Source of the DNA: Actinomycetota bacterium
GTDB taxonomy: Bacteria; Actinomycetota; Nitriliruptoria; Nitriliruptorales; JAHWKO01
Assembly: GCA_019347675.1 (NCBI GenBank)
Contig: JAHWKW010000023.1
Location: 1 to 44,440, forward strand
Direction of reading: 5' to 3'
Length of the DNA stretch: 44,440 nucleotides
In this document: positions 1 to 8,145 of the stretch, piece by piece
How the letters are laid out: every line of letters starts with the position of its first letter
Numbering within the stretch: position 1 is the stretch's first letter
Position numbers and translations under genes: made by a program
The notes under the pieces: generated by a model
The model's input: the letters and a program-made list of their open reading frames with translations, nothing else
Told to the model about the DNA's origin: nothing
Databases searched by the model: none

Positions 1-352
1 TGGCCAGCCACGACGTCTCGACCGCCTCCAGCCGGTTGCGGGCACGACGCAGCTGCTTGACCGCCCCGGGCAGGTCGCCGGGATGGATCGTCTCCGGGTC
101 GATGGCGGCCACGCCGGCCACGGCGGCATCGAGGCCGGCCAGCACCCCCGCCACGTCCACGTCCACGTCGCCGGCCGGACCCGCGTCGGGGCGACCACCG
201 CCGGCGGCGGTTGTGGCCGGCGCCCGCCCGTCGGACGCATACGCGGTCGTCGGCGTGGTCGTTGACGTGGTCGTTGGCCTGGTCGAGGCGGAGGTCAGCG
301 TCAGCTGCTGGCGCGGGGTGGCCGCGTCCAGCTCGGTGTTGCCCTGGGTCAT
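1..352 (-). CDS. DUF222 / 13E12-type HNH endonuclease family protein, N-terminal part (cut by window edge)
   Basis: Reading leftward from an ATG at 350-352 gives an open frame of 117 codons that runs off the window. The first 60 or so residues are low-complexity (Thr, Ala, Gly, Asp rich). They are followed by a segment reading GVLAGLDAAVAGVAAIDPE and then LRRARNRLEAVETSWLA, which has the helical pattern of the start of DUF222 (the 13E12 repeat family). These proteins usually end in an HNH nuclease domain, which would lie outside the window. A second member starts at the other end of the window. A strong promoter with a LexA-type operator lies directly upstream, so damage-inducible expression is likely. 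Family assignment rests on the N-terminal pattern only; the nuclease domain is not seen. Confidence 0.7.
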   Translation of the reverse strand, partial: MTQGNTELDAATPRQQLTLTSASTRPTTTSTTTPTTAYASDGRAPATTAAGGGRPDAGPAGDVDVDVAGVLAGLDAAVAGVAAIDPETIHPGDLPGAVKQLRRARNRLEAVETSWLA

Positions 353-387
353 CGGTGTTGCCTGTCGCCGGTGCCCCCCGACGACTC

Positions 388-401
388 CGAACGTACGTTC
401 G
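388..401. promoter_or_regulatory. LexA (SOS) box upstream of DUF222/HNH gene
   Basis: CGAACGTACGTTCG is a perfect palindrome fitting the actinobacterial SOS box core GAAC-N4-GTTC. It sits immediately after the -10 hexamer, over the predicted start of transcription, where a repressor would block initiation. LexA control of 13E12-family genes is known from M. tuberculosis; its use here is inferred. Confidence 0.8.
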
Positions 402-403
402 AT

Positions 404-432
404 ACGTTACTTGGCGTGCGCCGGCCTGTCAA
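404..432 (-). promoter_or_regulatory. Sigma-70-type promoter of the DUF222/HNH gene
   Basis: On the minus strand a perfect TTGACA (427-432) is followed after 17 bases by TAACGT (404-409). The predicted transcription start is near 397, inside the LexA-type palindrome at 388-401. The match to consensus and exact spacing make this one of the clearest promoters in the window. Confidence 0.75.
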
Positions 433-1033
433 GCAAGGTTTCCCCACATCGGGCCATCAACGCTGCGCTGCGCACGCCGGGGTGCTGCCTGACGGATGCT
501 CGAGGGCCTGAATCAGCGTGTGCGTCTGATCATGCGACGCGCGTTCGGTTTGCACTCCGCCAAGGCCGCACTCGCGCTCGTGATGCTCTCCGCTGGCCTT
601 CTCCATCTCACCCTGCCATGGGAGACCGAGCATGATCGCACCCACAATTTTAGCTCCACAGGCCTCACCGGAGGAGAGGATGAGCCGATGACATGAACGG
701 ACACACCTCCCACCGCGTCTTCTAGCTGGCTCAGGATGACGTCGCCCTCGCCGGCGTCAAGGTCGTTCGTCCCGTCGGGCGCTCCACCTGACCCCGGCTT
801 CAGTCCGACGCCGACCCCAACTCCGCCGGAAGACGCCGTCGGAAGAAAGTCGGGGGTGGGGATTGACGATGGTCCCTGCACAGATAAGTCGGGTCACCTT
901 CCTGAAACATCAATCGAACTTATGAACAAAACCGAGGTTCTAAGAGATCATGTCGAAGTATTCCTTGCGCGACAACTTGACGGATCGCGGTCCTCTCGTT
1001 TCTCGCTTCCGGCGCCGCTCGTTTCACCCTTCA
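433..1033. other. 600-bp stretch without a confident gene; possible decayed secreted-protein gene
   Basis: No reading frame here has convincing coding character throughout. On the plus strand, an ATG at 532 opens a frame with a basic, then hydrophobic, signal-like start (MRRAFGLHSAKAALALVML). It meets TGA at 694-696, and the same frame then stays open past a Pro/Thr-rich linker (PPDPGFSPTPTPTPPED, about 790-835) to 1104. This could be a gene broken by a stop codon, or chance. From about 880 to 990 the DNA is clearly more AT-rich than its surroundings and codon bias fades, so the right part is probably non-coding. Confidence 0.25.
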
Positions 1034-1074
1034 CGAAGCCGCCCCATCGACGGTCCGTCGATGGGGCGGCTTCG
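1034..1074 (-). terminator. Strong hairpin terminator after the secreted-protein gene
   Basis: Bases 1034-1052 and 1056-1074 are exact reverse complements (19 bp) around a 3-base loop. The hairpin lies 27 bases beyond the stop codon of the minus-strand gene at 1101-1529. There is no long U-tract, as is common in high-GC actinobacteria. Confidence 0.8.
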
Positions 1075-1100
1075 AAGGTGCTCCGTCTGCTCTTTGTCGG

Positions 1101-1529
1101 CTAGGCTGTGGTGGGCTCTTCTGGGCAGATTCCGTGCTTCTCTCCCAGGACCTCGACACAGGCCTCGATGTCAATCGGCGGAACCGCGATGTCGATCGTC
1201 TTATTCAGCGTCGCGCTCAGTCCTCCGAGCTTGACCGTATCCTCCTCGGCAAGGACCAGGAGGTCGCCCGCCCGGACCGTGATGTCGACGACGACGTCCT
1301 GTGGTTTGACGTCGCAAACGACGTTGATTCCGGTTCTCGTGCCGCCCTCGATTTCGGGCGACGCCCCGGGCTCGAGGAAATCAACCTCACACGCGGCCAC
1401 CTTCTCCGTTTGCGCCTGTGAGACCGTGGTAAGACTGAAGAAGAGCGACGCCACGAGCGCCAGCCCCGTAACCAGGGCAAGGTTGCGTCGCGAGATTGCT
1501 TTTCTGAAGAGTGTCATCCCACCTTGCAT
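1101..1529 (-). CDS. Small secreted protein of unknown function
   Basis: A 142-residue protein with a classical signal peptide: basic start (FRKAISRRN), hydrophobic core (LALVTGLALVASLFFSL) and a probable signal peptidase site after TTVSQAQ. The mature part of about 105 residues holds four cysteines (two CEVDF/VVCDV-like and two near the C-terminus, ACVEV and GICPEE), suggesting two disulfides in an exported beta-rich domain. The ATG at 1527-1529 is preferred because GAAAGGA lies 7 bases before it; a second ATG 12 bases later is possible. A strong hairpin ends the transcript. I recognise no family. Confidence 0.65.
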   Translation of the reverse strand: MQGGMTLFRKAISRRNLALVTGLALVASLFFSLTTVSQAQTEKVAACEVDFLEPGASPEIEGGTRTGINVVCDVKPQDVVVDITVRAGDLLVLAEEDTVKLGGLSATLNKTIDIAVPPIDIEACVEVLGEKHGICPEEPTTA

Positions 1530-1720
1530 GCGTTTTTCCTTTCGTGGTCAAGTTGAGGAGTGCTTTGTGACGGGCATGGCGGCGTCATGGTCGCCGAAGC
1601 CGGTCACTCCAGCGTCGTCGCTGCGTCACCACTGCGTCACCGCCCCCCATCGGCAGGAGGATTCGCCGGAAAGTTCGCGAAGGTGGGGTTCGGTCGTCGG
1701 GCGGCCCGGCCGTTGTTGGC

Positions 1721-1942
1721 TCAGACCGTGGGCTGACGGCCGCCGCTCAGGCTCCGAAGGTCGGCGAGCCAGGCGCGGATGGCGGCGCAGACCTCGTCGT
1801 CGTCGACCAGCACGACCTGCCGCCGGAGTGACGGATCATCGCCCACGACGGATTTGATCCGGACCCGTAGCGGCGCTCGAGGATCGTCCTCGAGCCAGGC
1901 GTTGAGGACGAGGATCGCAGTCGGCCCTCGACGCTCCTCCAT
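1721..1942 (-). CDS. Small conserved acidic protein next to SARP regulator
   Basis: A 73-residue product containing AILVLNAWLEDDP...LRVRIKSVV...VVLVDDDEVCAAIRAWLADL. Short proteins with this alternation (a strand-rich half, then a helix ending in CAAIRAWL) are common in actinobacteria, often near BTAD-type regulators; this is remembered family knowledge, and no function is known. The ATG at 1942 is chosen because AAGGG lies 8 bases upstream; an in-frame GTG at 1948 is the alternative. It follows the regulator gene by about 60 bases on the same strand, so the two may be cotranscribed. Confidence 0.5.
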   Translation of the reverse strand: MEERRGPTAILVLNAWLEDDPRAPLRVRIKSVVGDDPSLRRQVVLVDDDEVCAAIRAWLADLRSLSGGRQPTV

Positions 1943-2000
1943 GGCCACGACCCTTACACTCCGCCGTCACCGGGGCGTCACCTGCCATGCGGTGCGGCGG

Positions 2001-2750
2001 CTAGCTGCGGGCGGGCCATCCGCTGATCAGGTCGGTCAGCGCGTGCGACGGTGCCAGGCCGAGCTCCCGGCCGAGCAGCGCCTCGTAGGAGCGGTACTGG
2101 CGGATCGCCTCGTTGGGGTTTCCCTCGGCCATGTGCGCGCGAATGAGCGCCGCCTGCGCCGTCTCCCGTAGCGGCTCGCCCGCGACGCAAGCCAGGCCTG
2201 CTTCCACCGCCTCGGCGTGGCGGCCGGCCATGGACAGTCGGTGACACAACGCCTCGAGGGCGTGCAGCCGAAGCTGGCGGAAAGGCTCCTGTTCGACGAT
2301 GACCCAGTCGTCGTACCAGTCGGGCAGGAGGTCGCCGCGGAGACTCGCGAAGTCAACGTTGACGAGGCTGTCAGCGCCATCCACGAGCCGACGCGCCAGT
2401 CCTTCGGCGTCGCGCAGATCCACCCGGACGGCGCTGCGCAGTTGCAGGTGCGTCGAAGTCGACGACACGATCTCCAGACCGGCCTGCTTGATGCGCCACA
2501 GCGCAGTCCGCAGATTCGCCCCGGCCCGATCCTCGGCCGCGTCAGGCCAGAGGGAACCGGCGACGTGCGAGCGCAGCCTGGGCCCGTGGTTGATGGCGAG
2601 GAACCCGATCAGGCGCTGAGCGCCTGGCTGCAGGGTGGCCACCTCGCTGCCGCATCGGACCTCGAAGTGGCGGATCAGTTGGACCCGGACCCGCCTCTCG
2701 ACGACGGGGGCGTCGAGGAGAAGGGGACCTTTCAGCACACTGACGGACAT
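2001..2750 (-). CDS. SARP/BTAD-family transcriptional regulator
   Basis: A 249-residue protein with a winged-helix OmpR-like N-terminal half (RVQLIRHFEVRCG, then LRSHVAGSLWPDAAEDRAGANLRTALWRI at about residues 60-90). A bacterial transcriptional activator (BTAD) domain of helical repeats fills the C-terminal half (DWVIVEQEPFRQLRLHALEAL to EAIRQYRSYEALLGRELGLAPS). The order matches AfsR/EmbR/SARP regulators without extra domains. There is no FHA or NB-ARC part. The ATG at 2750 is chosen because AAGGA lies 6 bases upstream; an ATG at 2756 would have no spacing. Targets are unknown; its own inverted-repeat promoter and the downstream genes are candidates. Confidence 0.8.
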   Translation of the reverse strand: MSVSVLKGPLLLDAPVVERRVRVQLIRHFEVRCGSEVATLQPGAQRLIGFLAINHGPRLRSHVAGSLWPDAAEDRAGANLRTALWRIKQAGLEIVSSTSTHLQLRSAVRVDLRDAEGLARRLVDGADSLVNVDFASLRGDLLPDWYDDWVIVEQEPFRQLRLHALEALCHRLSMAGRHAEAVEAGLACVAGEPLRETAQAALIRAHMAEGNPNEAIRQYRSYEALLGRELGLAPSHALTDLISGWPARS

Positions 2751-2783
2751 CGACATTCCTTGCCCAGCCTTGGCTGCGAGTGC

Positions 2784-2815
2784 GCGATGTTACGACGCTT
2801 GATCACATATCAAGA
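2784..2815 (-). promoter_or_regulatory. Candidate promoter and inverted repeat upstream of SARP gene
   Basis: On the plus strand CTTGAT (2798-2803) and ATCAAG (2809-2814) form a perfect 6-bp inverted repeat around CACAT, in an otherwise GC-rich region. On the minus strand the repeat overlaps a -35-like TTGATA, with TAACAT 15 bases later, about 35 bases before the SARP start. It could be an operator. The rest of 2757-3102 shows no gene; a TAGTCT at about 3070 could be the -10 of the next gene. Confidence 0.35.
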
Positions 2816-3102
2816 CGCGAGATGCGGAGATCGGGCTCTCCTGCGCTCGACAACCGGGAAGCTGACACTGTCGCCCGGAAACCCAAGCCCCCACCCCTTC
2901 CCACGGCTCATCGTGCGCCGGCTTGCTCGGAGGCCCCGTCGGGAAGCGCGGGCCGGGCAAGGCCACTGTACTTCAGACGGGGCGTCGACGGAAGCCAGCG
3001 TCCTAGACGTGATGAGCCGCGATCGCTCGGAACAACGACATCAGCGACGCCGCTCGGATCGAACTCGCCTAGTCTCGCCATCCCCTTTCAGGACGGACGG
3101 TC

Positions 3103-4791
3103 GTGGCCGAGACCTTCACCGCCGCGGAGCGGGACCTGCTCGCCCGCTACTTCACCGACCTCAACGGTGACGTGTTCGCGCTGACCGGCCTTCCTGAGGT
3201 CGTCAAGGGGGCGCTGTTCGCGCGGTACTCGCGGTCGTCGAAGAGCTTGCGGCGGCTCTTCCTGGATGAGTTCGCGCCCGGACTGACGGGCGACGACGGG
3301 TTCGCGCCCGGACTGACGGGCGACGACGGGTTCCCGCCCCGACCGACCAGCAACAACGCGCCTATGGCGGCGACAACCGAGCAGGGGATCGGGGTCGAGC
3401 GCGCCCAGCGGCTCTACGAGCGGGTCCTGACCGAGTACGGCGACGACTCGGTCGCTCAGCTCGGCGGGGCGCACGTCGCGGTGGAGCAGGCCTCCAACCT
3501 CCTGACCAAGCAGCTGGAGCGGGGTCGCCTGGCCGCCTACCTCGAGCAATCCACGAGGTACGTCGCGTACGACGACAAGCCGGGCGGGCGGTACCGCTAC
3601 TACCGCGACCCCGACGTGCTCTCCGGCCGGCACGCCGCCGCCTACATCCGACAGCTCGACGCGATCTTCGACACCTACGCCACCCTCCTGCCGCAGATGC
3701 TGGACTGGGTGCGCACCCGGTACCCGCCGACCGACGCTGCCAGCGAGCGGGCGTGGCGCTCGGCGACCAAGGCCAAGGCCCTCGACCTCCTGCGCGGGCT
3801 CCTGCCCGCTGCGACCACCAGCAACGTGGGGATCTTCGCCAGCGGGCAGGCGTACGAGGCGCTGCTGCTGCGCCTGCACGCCAGCGAGCTTGCCGAGGCC
3901 GGGACCTGCTTCGCCGCGCTGCTACGTGAACTGCGCAAGGTCATCCCGTCGTTCCTCACCCGGATCGACCGCCCCGACCGCGGTGGGGTGTGGAGCGCGT
4001 ACCTGCGCGTCACCCGCGCGGACACCCGCAGCCTCGCCGACCACCTCCTCGGCGAGATCGCGCCCGACCCGGTCGAGGGGGTCACCCTCGTCGACTGGTC
4101 ACCGCGGGACGCAGGCACCGCCGAGGTCCAGCTGGTCGCGGCGATGCTGTACCCACACGCCGACCTCCCCGAGGAACACCTGCTCGGGGTGGCCCGGAGA
4201 ATGCGAGCCGACGAGCGCCGGCAGGTCATCGACGCCTACGTCGGCGAACGACGCAACCGCCGGCACAAGCCCGGCCGCGCCTTCGAGCGGCTGTGGTACC
4301 GCTTCGACGTGCTCGGCGACTACGGCGCGTTCCGCGATCTGCAGCGACACCGGATGCTCACCATCGACTGGCAGGACCTCACGACCCGCCACGGGTACGA
4401 GACGCCACCCGAGATCGAGGAGGCCGGTGTCGCCGACCGCTGGCACCAGGCACTCGAGCGGTCCGCCGCGCTGTACGAGCAGCTGCTGGACGACCACCCG
4501 GCGCAGGCACAGTACGCGGTCTGCTTCGCCTACCGCACGCGTTACGTGATGCAGCTCAACGCCCGCGCCGCGATGCACCTGATCGAGCTGCGGTCCTCGC
4601 CCCAGGGCCATCCCTCCTACCGGCGCGTCGTGCAGCAGATGCACCGGTTGATCGCGGACGTGGCCGGCCACACCGTCGTGGCCGATGCGATGGTCCACGT
4701 CGACCACGGCGGCGCCGAGCTGGAACGCCTCGACGCGGAGCGACGTGCCGACGCGCGCCGCCGGCAGCGCAACGTCGGGGCGAGGAGCTGA
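3103..4791 (+). CDS. Long ThyX-related protein with two ThyX-like halves
   Basis: A 562-residue protein from a GTG start. The N-terminal half has RGRLAAYLEQSTRYVAYDD (about residues 140-158), recalling the ThyX signature region where RHR...S.NE.S.RY binds dUMP and FAD. The C-terminal half has RDLQRHRMLTIDWQDLTTRHGY (RHR at 415-417), a second derivative of the same motif. Ordinary ThyX is about 220-250 residues and works as a tetramer, so this looks like an internal duplication with specialised halves. Neither half keeps the full signature, so thymidylate synthase activity is doubtful. Its place before dapA and rnj matches thyX in M. tuberculosis. A 30-bp tandem duplication adds ten residues near residues 57-76. 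Confidence 0.7.
   Translation: MAETFTAAERDLLARYFTDLNGDVFALTGLPEVVKGALFARYSRSSKSLRRLFLDEFAPGLTGDDGFAPGLTGDDGFPPRPTSNNAPMAATTEQGIGVERAQRLYERVLTEYGDDSVAQLGGAHVAVEQASNLLTKQLERGRLAAYLEQSTRYVAYDDKPGGRYRYYRDPDVLSGRHAAAYIRQLDAIFDTYATLLPQMLDWVRTRYPPTDAASERAWRSATKAKALDLLRGLLPAATTSNVGIFASGQAYEALLLRLHASELAEAGTCFAALLRELRKVIPSFLTRIDRPDRGGVWSAYLRVTRADTRSLADHLLGEIAPDPVEGVTLVDWSPRDAGTAEVQLVAAMLYPHADLPEEHLLGVARRMRADERRQVIDAYVGERRNRRHKPGRAFERLWYRFDVLGDYGAFRDLQRHRMLTIDWQDLTTRHGYETPPEIEEAGVADRWHQALERSAALYEQLLDDHPAQAQYAVCFAYRTRYVMQLNARAAMHLIELRSSPQGHPSYRRVVQQMHRLIADVAGHTVVADAMVHVDHGGAELERLDAERRADARRRQRNVGARS
3271..3330 (+). repeat. Perfect 30-bp tandem duplication inside the ThyX-like gene
   Basis: Bases 3271-3300 and 3301-3330 are identical. 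In frame they encode FAPGLTGDDG twice, followed by a diverged third copy (FPPRPTSNNA). The unit lies in a probable surface loop between helices and keeps the frame, so it is likely tolerated. Exact identity suggests a recent event. Confidence 0.95.
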
Positions 4792-4794
4792 GGT

Positions 4795-5463
4795 GTGACC
4801 GGGCTCGGTTCGTCGCCGATCACGGGCGAGTACGACCGCGGGCGGCTGCTGGCACGTGCCCAACACGACTACAACGCCCAGGTGGCGATCGCCCACGGGT
4901 GGGCGGAGACGCTGACCCGGATGTGGGACAGCTTCGACGACGCCGAGCGGCGTGGTGCGGTTGCGCGGATCGAACAGGCCATCGGGCGGATCGATCGTCT
5001 CGCGACGGGGGTCTTCGCCGAGGCCCGCGCCGACGAGCTCGCCCGGACGGTGAGCGCCGCCCCGCTCGACGCCCGTATCGTCGTGGACCCCACCGGACAC
5101 CGCGACCGGCGAGTGCGTTCGTTGCCCGACCGCCCGGTCCCGGTGCTCGCCGACCGCACCGTGCTGGGCATGCTGATCGATGACCTGGTGGCGGCCCAGC
5201 AGGCCGGCGCCCCGCCCGACACCATCACCGAGCTCGCCGTGGAAACGACCGGCGACCGCGTCGAGCTGGTGGTGCGCACACCCGGTGGTCAGCCGTCCCC
5301 GCCGATCGACGCCGACGACCCGCTCGGCCACTCGTCGCACCCGACCGCGGTGTTGCGACTGTTGGCGTCGCGCGTCCTGGCTGACGCGATCGGCGCCGAG
5401 CTGATCGTGTGCCATGACGGCGCCGCTGCGGTCGCCACGGTGCAGCTGGCCCGCGTCCCCTAA
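4795..5463 (+). CDS. Degenerate histidine-kinase-like protein
   Basis: A 222-residue cytoplasmic protein starting at a GTG three bases after the ThyX-like stop, so translational coupling is likely. Residues 24-40 (HDYNAQVAIAHGWAETL) align in spacing with the HisKA helix (HELRTPLTAIRGWAETL), including a histidine at the phosphoacceptor place. A second helix follows at about 55-78 (IEQAIGRIDRLATGVFAEAR). The C-terminal 110 residues have the outline of a HATPase domain, ending LLASRVLADAIGAELIVCHDG...VATVQLARV, but no clear N box or G boxes are seen. It may be a phosphotransfer or regulatory remnant rather than an active kinase. No partner response regulator lies nearby. Confidence 0.5.
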   Translation: MTGLGSSPITGEYDRGRLLARAQHDYNAQVAIAHGWAETLTRMWDSFDDAERRGAVARIEQAIGRIDRLATGVFAEARADELARTVSAAPLDARIVVDPTGHRDRRVRSLPDRPVPVLADRTVLGMLIDDLVAAQQAGAPPDTITELAVETTGDRVELVVRTPGGQPSPPIDADDPLGHSSHPTAVLRLLASRVLADAIGAELIVCHDGAAAVATVQLARVP

Positions 5464-5559
5464 CGGCCGTGCGTGCTGTCGTCGGACGACGGCGGTGGTC
5501 CGGCGGGGGCCGACAGGGCCTTGGCTAGGATGGGGGCCAAACCCGCGACGGAGCACGCC

Positions 5560-6456
5560 ATGGCCACGCCGCACTTCGGTCGGGTCGTCACCGCGATGGT
5601 CACGCCCTTCCGCGACGATCTGTCGCTCGACCTGGACGGGGCGACACGCCTGGCACGCCACCTGATCGAGCACGGCACCGAGACGATCCTGCTGTCGGGC
5701 ACCACCGGCGAGAGTCCCACCCTGGACGGCGACGAACAGCTGGAGCTCCTCCAGGCGGTCAAGGACGCGGTGGCAGACGGCGGCCAGGTCATCGTCGGCA
5801 CCGGGACCAACGACACCGCCAAGACCTGCGCATCCACGGACAAGGCGACCGCGGCCGGAGCGGACGGGGTGCTCGTGGTCACCCCCTACTACAACAAACC
5901 CGACCAGCGCGGCCTGCTGCAGCACTTCCGAGCCGTGGCGGCCAGCACCGACCGTCCCGTGCTGCTGTACGACATCCCCGGTCGGACTGCGCGCGAGATC
6001 GCCGTCGCAACGCTCGTTGAGCTCGCCGAGGTCGACAACATCGTCGGTGTGAAGGACGCGACCCTGGACCTGCAGAAGACCGGGGCGGTGGCGGCGCAGG
6101 CGCCCGACGGGTTCCAGATCTACAGCGGCCAGGACTCGCTGAATCTCCCGATCCTCGCGGTGGGCGGAGTGGGTTTCGTCTCGGTCGCCGCTCACCTGGT
6201 CGGACCGGAGCTGGCCGACCTCGCCACGTCGTTCGAGTCCGATCCGGTCAAGGCCCGCGAGATCCACCTGCGGCTGATGCCGTTGTTCCAGGCGTTGTTC
6301 GCCGATCCCAACCCGGCTCCGCTCAAAGCGATCCTCGCGGACCTGGGACTGCCCGCCGGTCCGGTCCGTCCGCCACTGGCGCCGGCACGCGAGTCCACTC
6401 TCCAGGCACTGCGCGACGCGCTCGACCACGCGGGCATCCCCCGCGACCGCGGCTGA
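5560..6456 (+). CDS. dapA: 4-hydroxy-tetrahydrodipicolinate synthase
   Basis: A 298-residue TIM-barrel enzyme, normal length for DapA. It condenses pyruvate with aspartate semialdehyde in the lysine and meso-diaminopimelate pathway. Visible motifs are GTTGES (47-52), VVTPYYNKP (Tyr of the catalytic triad, about 110-111), DIPGRT, and GVKDAT with the Schiff-base lysine K165. The ATG at 5560 has GGAG about 7 bases upstream and a TAGGAT -10-like hexamer at 5526-5531. rnj follows after 8 bases, an arrangement shared with mycobacteria. dapF for the same pathway lies at 30.1 kb. Confidence 0.95.
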   Translation: MATPHFGRVVTAMVTPFRDDLSLDLDGATRLARHLIEHGTETILLSGTTGESPTLDGDEQLELLQAVKDAVADGGQVIVGTGTNDTAKTCASTDKATAAGADGVLVVTPYYNKPDQRGLLQHFRAVAASTDRPVLLYDIPGRTAREIAVATLVELAEVDNIVGVKDATLDLQKTGAVAAQAPDGFQIYSGQDSLNLPILAVGGVGFVSVAAHLVGPELADLATSFESDPVKAREIHLRLMPLFQALFADPNPAPLKAILADLGLPAGPVRPPLAPARESTLQALRDALDHAGIPRDRG

Positions 6457-6464
6457 CGCAGGCC

Positions 6465-8129
6465 ATGCCCACCCATCCGCCGGTCGTCATCACGTTCCTG
6501 GGCGGCGTCGGCGAGATCGGGCGGAACATGGCCACCATCGAGGTCGACGACCGCCTCGCGGTGATCGACGTCGGCGTCACGTTCCCCACCGACGACCACC
6601 CCGGCGTGGACCTGATCCTCCCCGACTGGGCGTGGTTGCGCCAACGAACCGACGCGGTCGACGCGGTCTTCCTCACCCACGGACACATGGACCACATCGG
6701 GGCGTTGCCGTACTTCCTCGACGAGTTCCCGAACGTGGCCATCTACGGCACGCGCCTCACGATCGCGTTCGTCGAGGCCCTCCTCGAAGAGCACCCCCAG
6801 CACGCCCAAGCCGACCTGCGTGAGATGCGGCCCGGAGACCTCGTCCACCACGGCCCGTTCCGGGTCGAGGTCATCCCCACGACCCACTCCATCCCCAACA
6901 GTGCCGCGCTGGCGTTCCGCACACCCCACGGGCTGGTGCTGCACTCGGGGGACTTCAAACTCGATCAGACCCCGATCGACGGGCGGGTCACCGATCTGGC
7001 GCAGCTGTCGCGGCTCGGCGACGAGGGGGTGACGCTGCTGCTGGCCGACTCGACCAACGCCGACCACCCCGGCCACGTCCCCACGGAACGGCTGGTGGGC
7101 CCCACCATCCGCGACGCCATCGCGGCGGCCGACGGCCTGGTCGTGGTCGCGTCGTTCGCGTCGCACGTCCACCGGGTGCAGCAGGTGCTCGACGCCGCCG
7201 CCGAGCTCGGTCGCCGCCCCGTGTTCGTGGGTCGGTCGATGGTGCGCAACATGCACCTGGCCGCGGAACTCGGCGAGCTGGTCTACGACACCCACCTCGA
7301 GCTCGATCTCGACGACGTCGGCGAGTACGACCGGTCAGAGCTCGTGGTGATCTGCACCGGGAGCCAGGGCGAGCCCTACTCGGCACTGTCGCTGATGGCG
7401 TCCGGTGACCACAAGCAGATCTCCGTCGGCGACGGGGACCTGGTGATCCTCGCGTCCAGCCTGATCCCCGGGAACGAGAGGGCGGTGTTCCGCTCGATCA
7501 ACGGCCTGGTCCGCCGCGGCGCGAGGGTCGTCCACCAGGGGATCGCGCAGGTGCACGTGTCGGGTCACGCGGCACGCGACGACCTGATGCTCTACCACAA
7601 CGTCCTCCAGCCGCGTTCCGTGGTCCCCGTCCACGGCGAGTACCGCCACCTCGTCGCCCACCGCGACGTGGCGATCGCCACTGGCTGCGACCCCGACAAC
7701 GTGCTCGTCTGCGAGGACGGCGACACGGTCATCGTCTCGAACCACACCGTCCGGCGCGGCGACCCGGTCACCTCTGGCCAGGTGCTCCTCGACGGTCTCC
7801 TGCTCGACGTGGGCCCGACCGTGCTGCGCGACCGGCGACGCCTGGGCGAGGAGGGCATCTGCATCTGTCTGGTCACGATCGACCCGCACCGCGGCACCCT
7901 GGTGGGCGAGCCGACCGTCATCCAGCGCGGCGTCATCGACGACGAGGCGGACACGTCCCTGATAGACGGCGCTCACAAGTCCGTCCTGGCGGAACTCGCT
8001 GGACCGGCGGCAGGCAAGTACCACGACGTCCAAGCCATCCAGCGGCACGTCGTCCAGGCTCTGGCCACCTACTGGCGGGCCCAGACCGGCCGTCGACCGG
8101 TCACGATGCCGCTGGTGGTCGAGATCTGA
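6465..8129 (+). CDS. rnj: Ribonuclease J
   Basis: A 554-residue metallo-beta-lactamase/beta-CASP nuclease, the standard RNase J length. It degrades and matures mRNA and rRNA with 5'-3' exonuclease and endonuclease activity. The zinc motif HGHMDHIGA (H72, H74, D76, H77) is present, as are THSIPNSAA, LHSGDFKLD, the beta-CASP region (ADSTNADHPGHVPTE, GRSMVRN) and VHVSGHAARDD. The methionine in HGHMDH, where glutamate is more usual, is a mild variant. It lies 8 bases after dapA, probably in one transcript. Confidence 0.95.
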   Translation: MPTHPPVVITFLGGVGEIGRNMATIEVDDRLAVIDVGVTFPTDDHPGVDLILPDWAWLRQRTDAVDAVFLTHGHMDHIGALPYFLDEFPNVAIYGTRLTIAFVEALLEEHPQHAQADLREMRPGDLVHHGPFRVEVIPTTHSIPNSAALAFRTPHGLVLHSGDFKLDQTPIDGRVTDLAQLSRLGDEGVTLLLADSTNADHPGHVPTERLVGPTIRDAIAAADGLVVVASFASHVHRVQQVLDAAAELGRRPVFVGRSMVRNMHLAAELGELVYDTHLELDLDDVGEYDRSELVVICTGSQGEPYSALSLMASGDHKQISVGDGDLVILASSLIPGNERAVFRSINGLVRRGARVVHQGIAQVHVSGHAARDDLMLYHNVLQPRSVVPVHGEYRHLVAHRDVAIATGCDPDNVLVCEDGDTVIVSNHTVRRGDPVTSGQVLLDGLLLDVGPTVLRDRRRLGEEGICICLVTIDPHRGTLVGEPTVIQRGVIDDEADTSLIDGAHKSVLAELAGPAAGKYHDVQAIQRHVVQALATYWRAQTGRRPVTMPLVVEI

Positions 8130-8145
8130 TCCAGGGGAGGAAGCG

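Noticed and set aside
4099-6429. Very long minus-strand open frame opposite dapA and the ThyX-like gene
   Set aside because: It is the antisense of well-supported genes; its His/Arg/Gly-rich product reflects high third-position GC.
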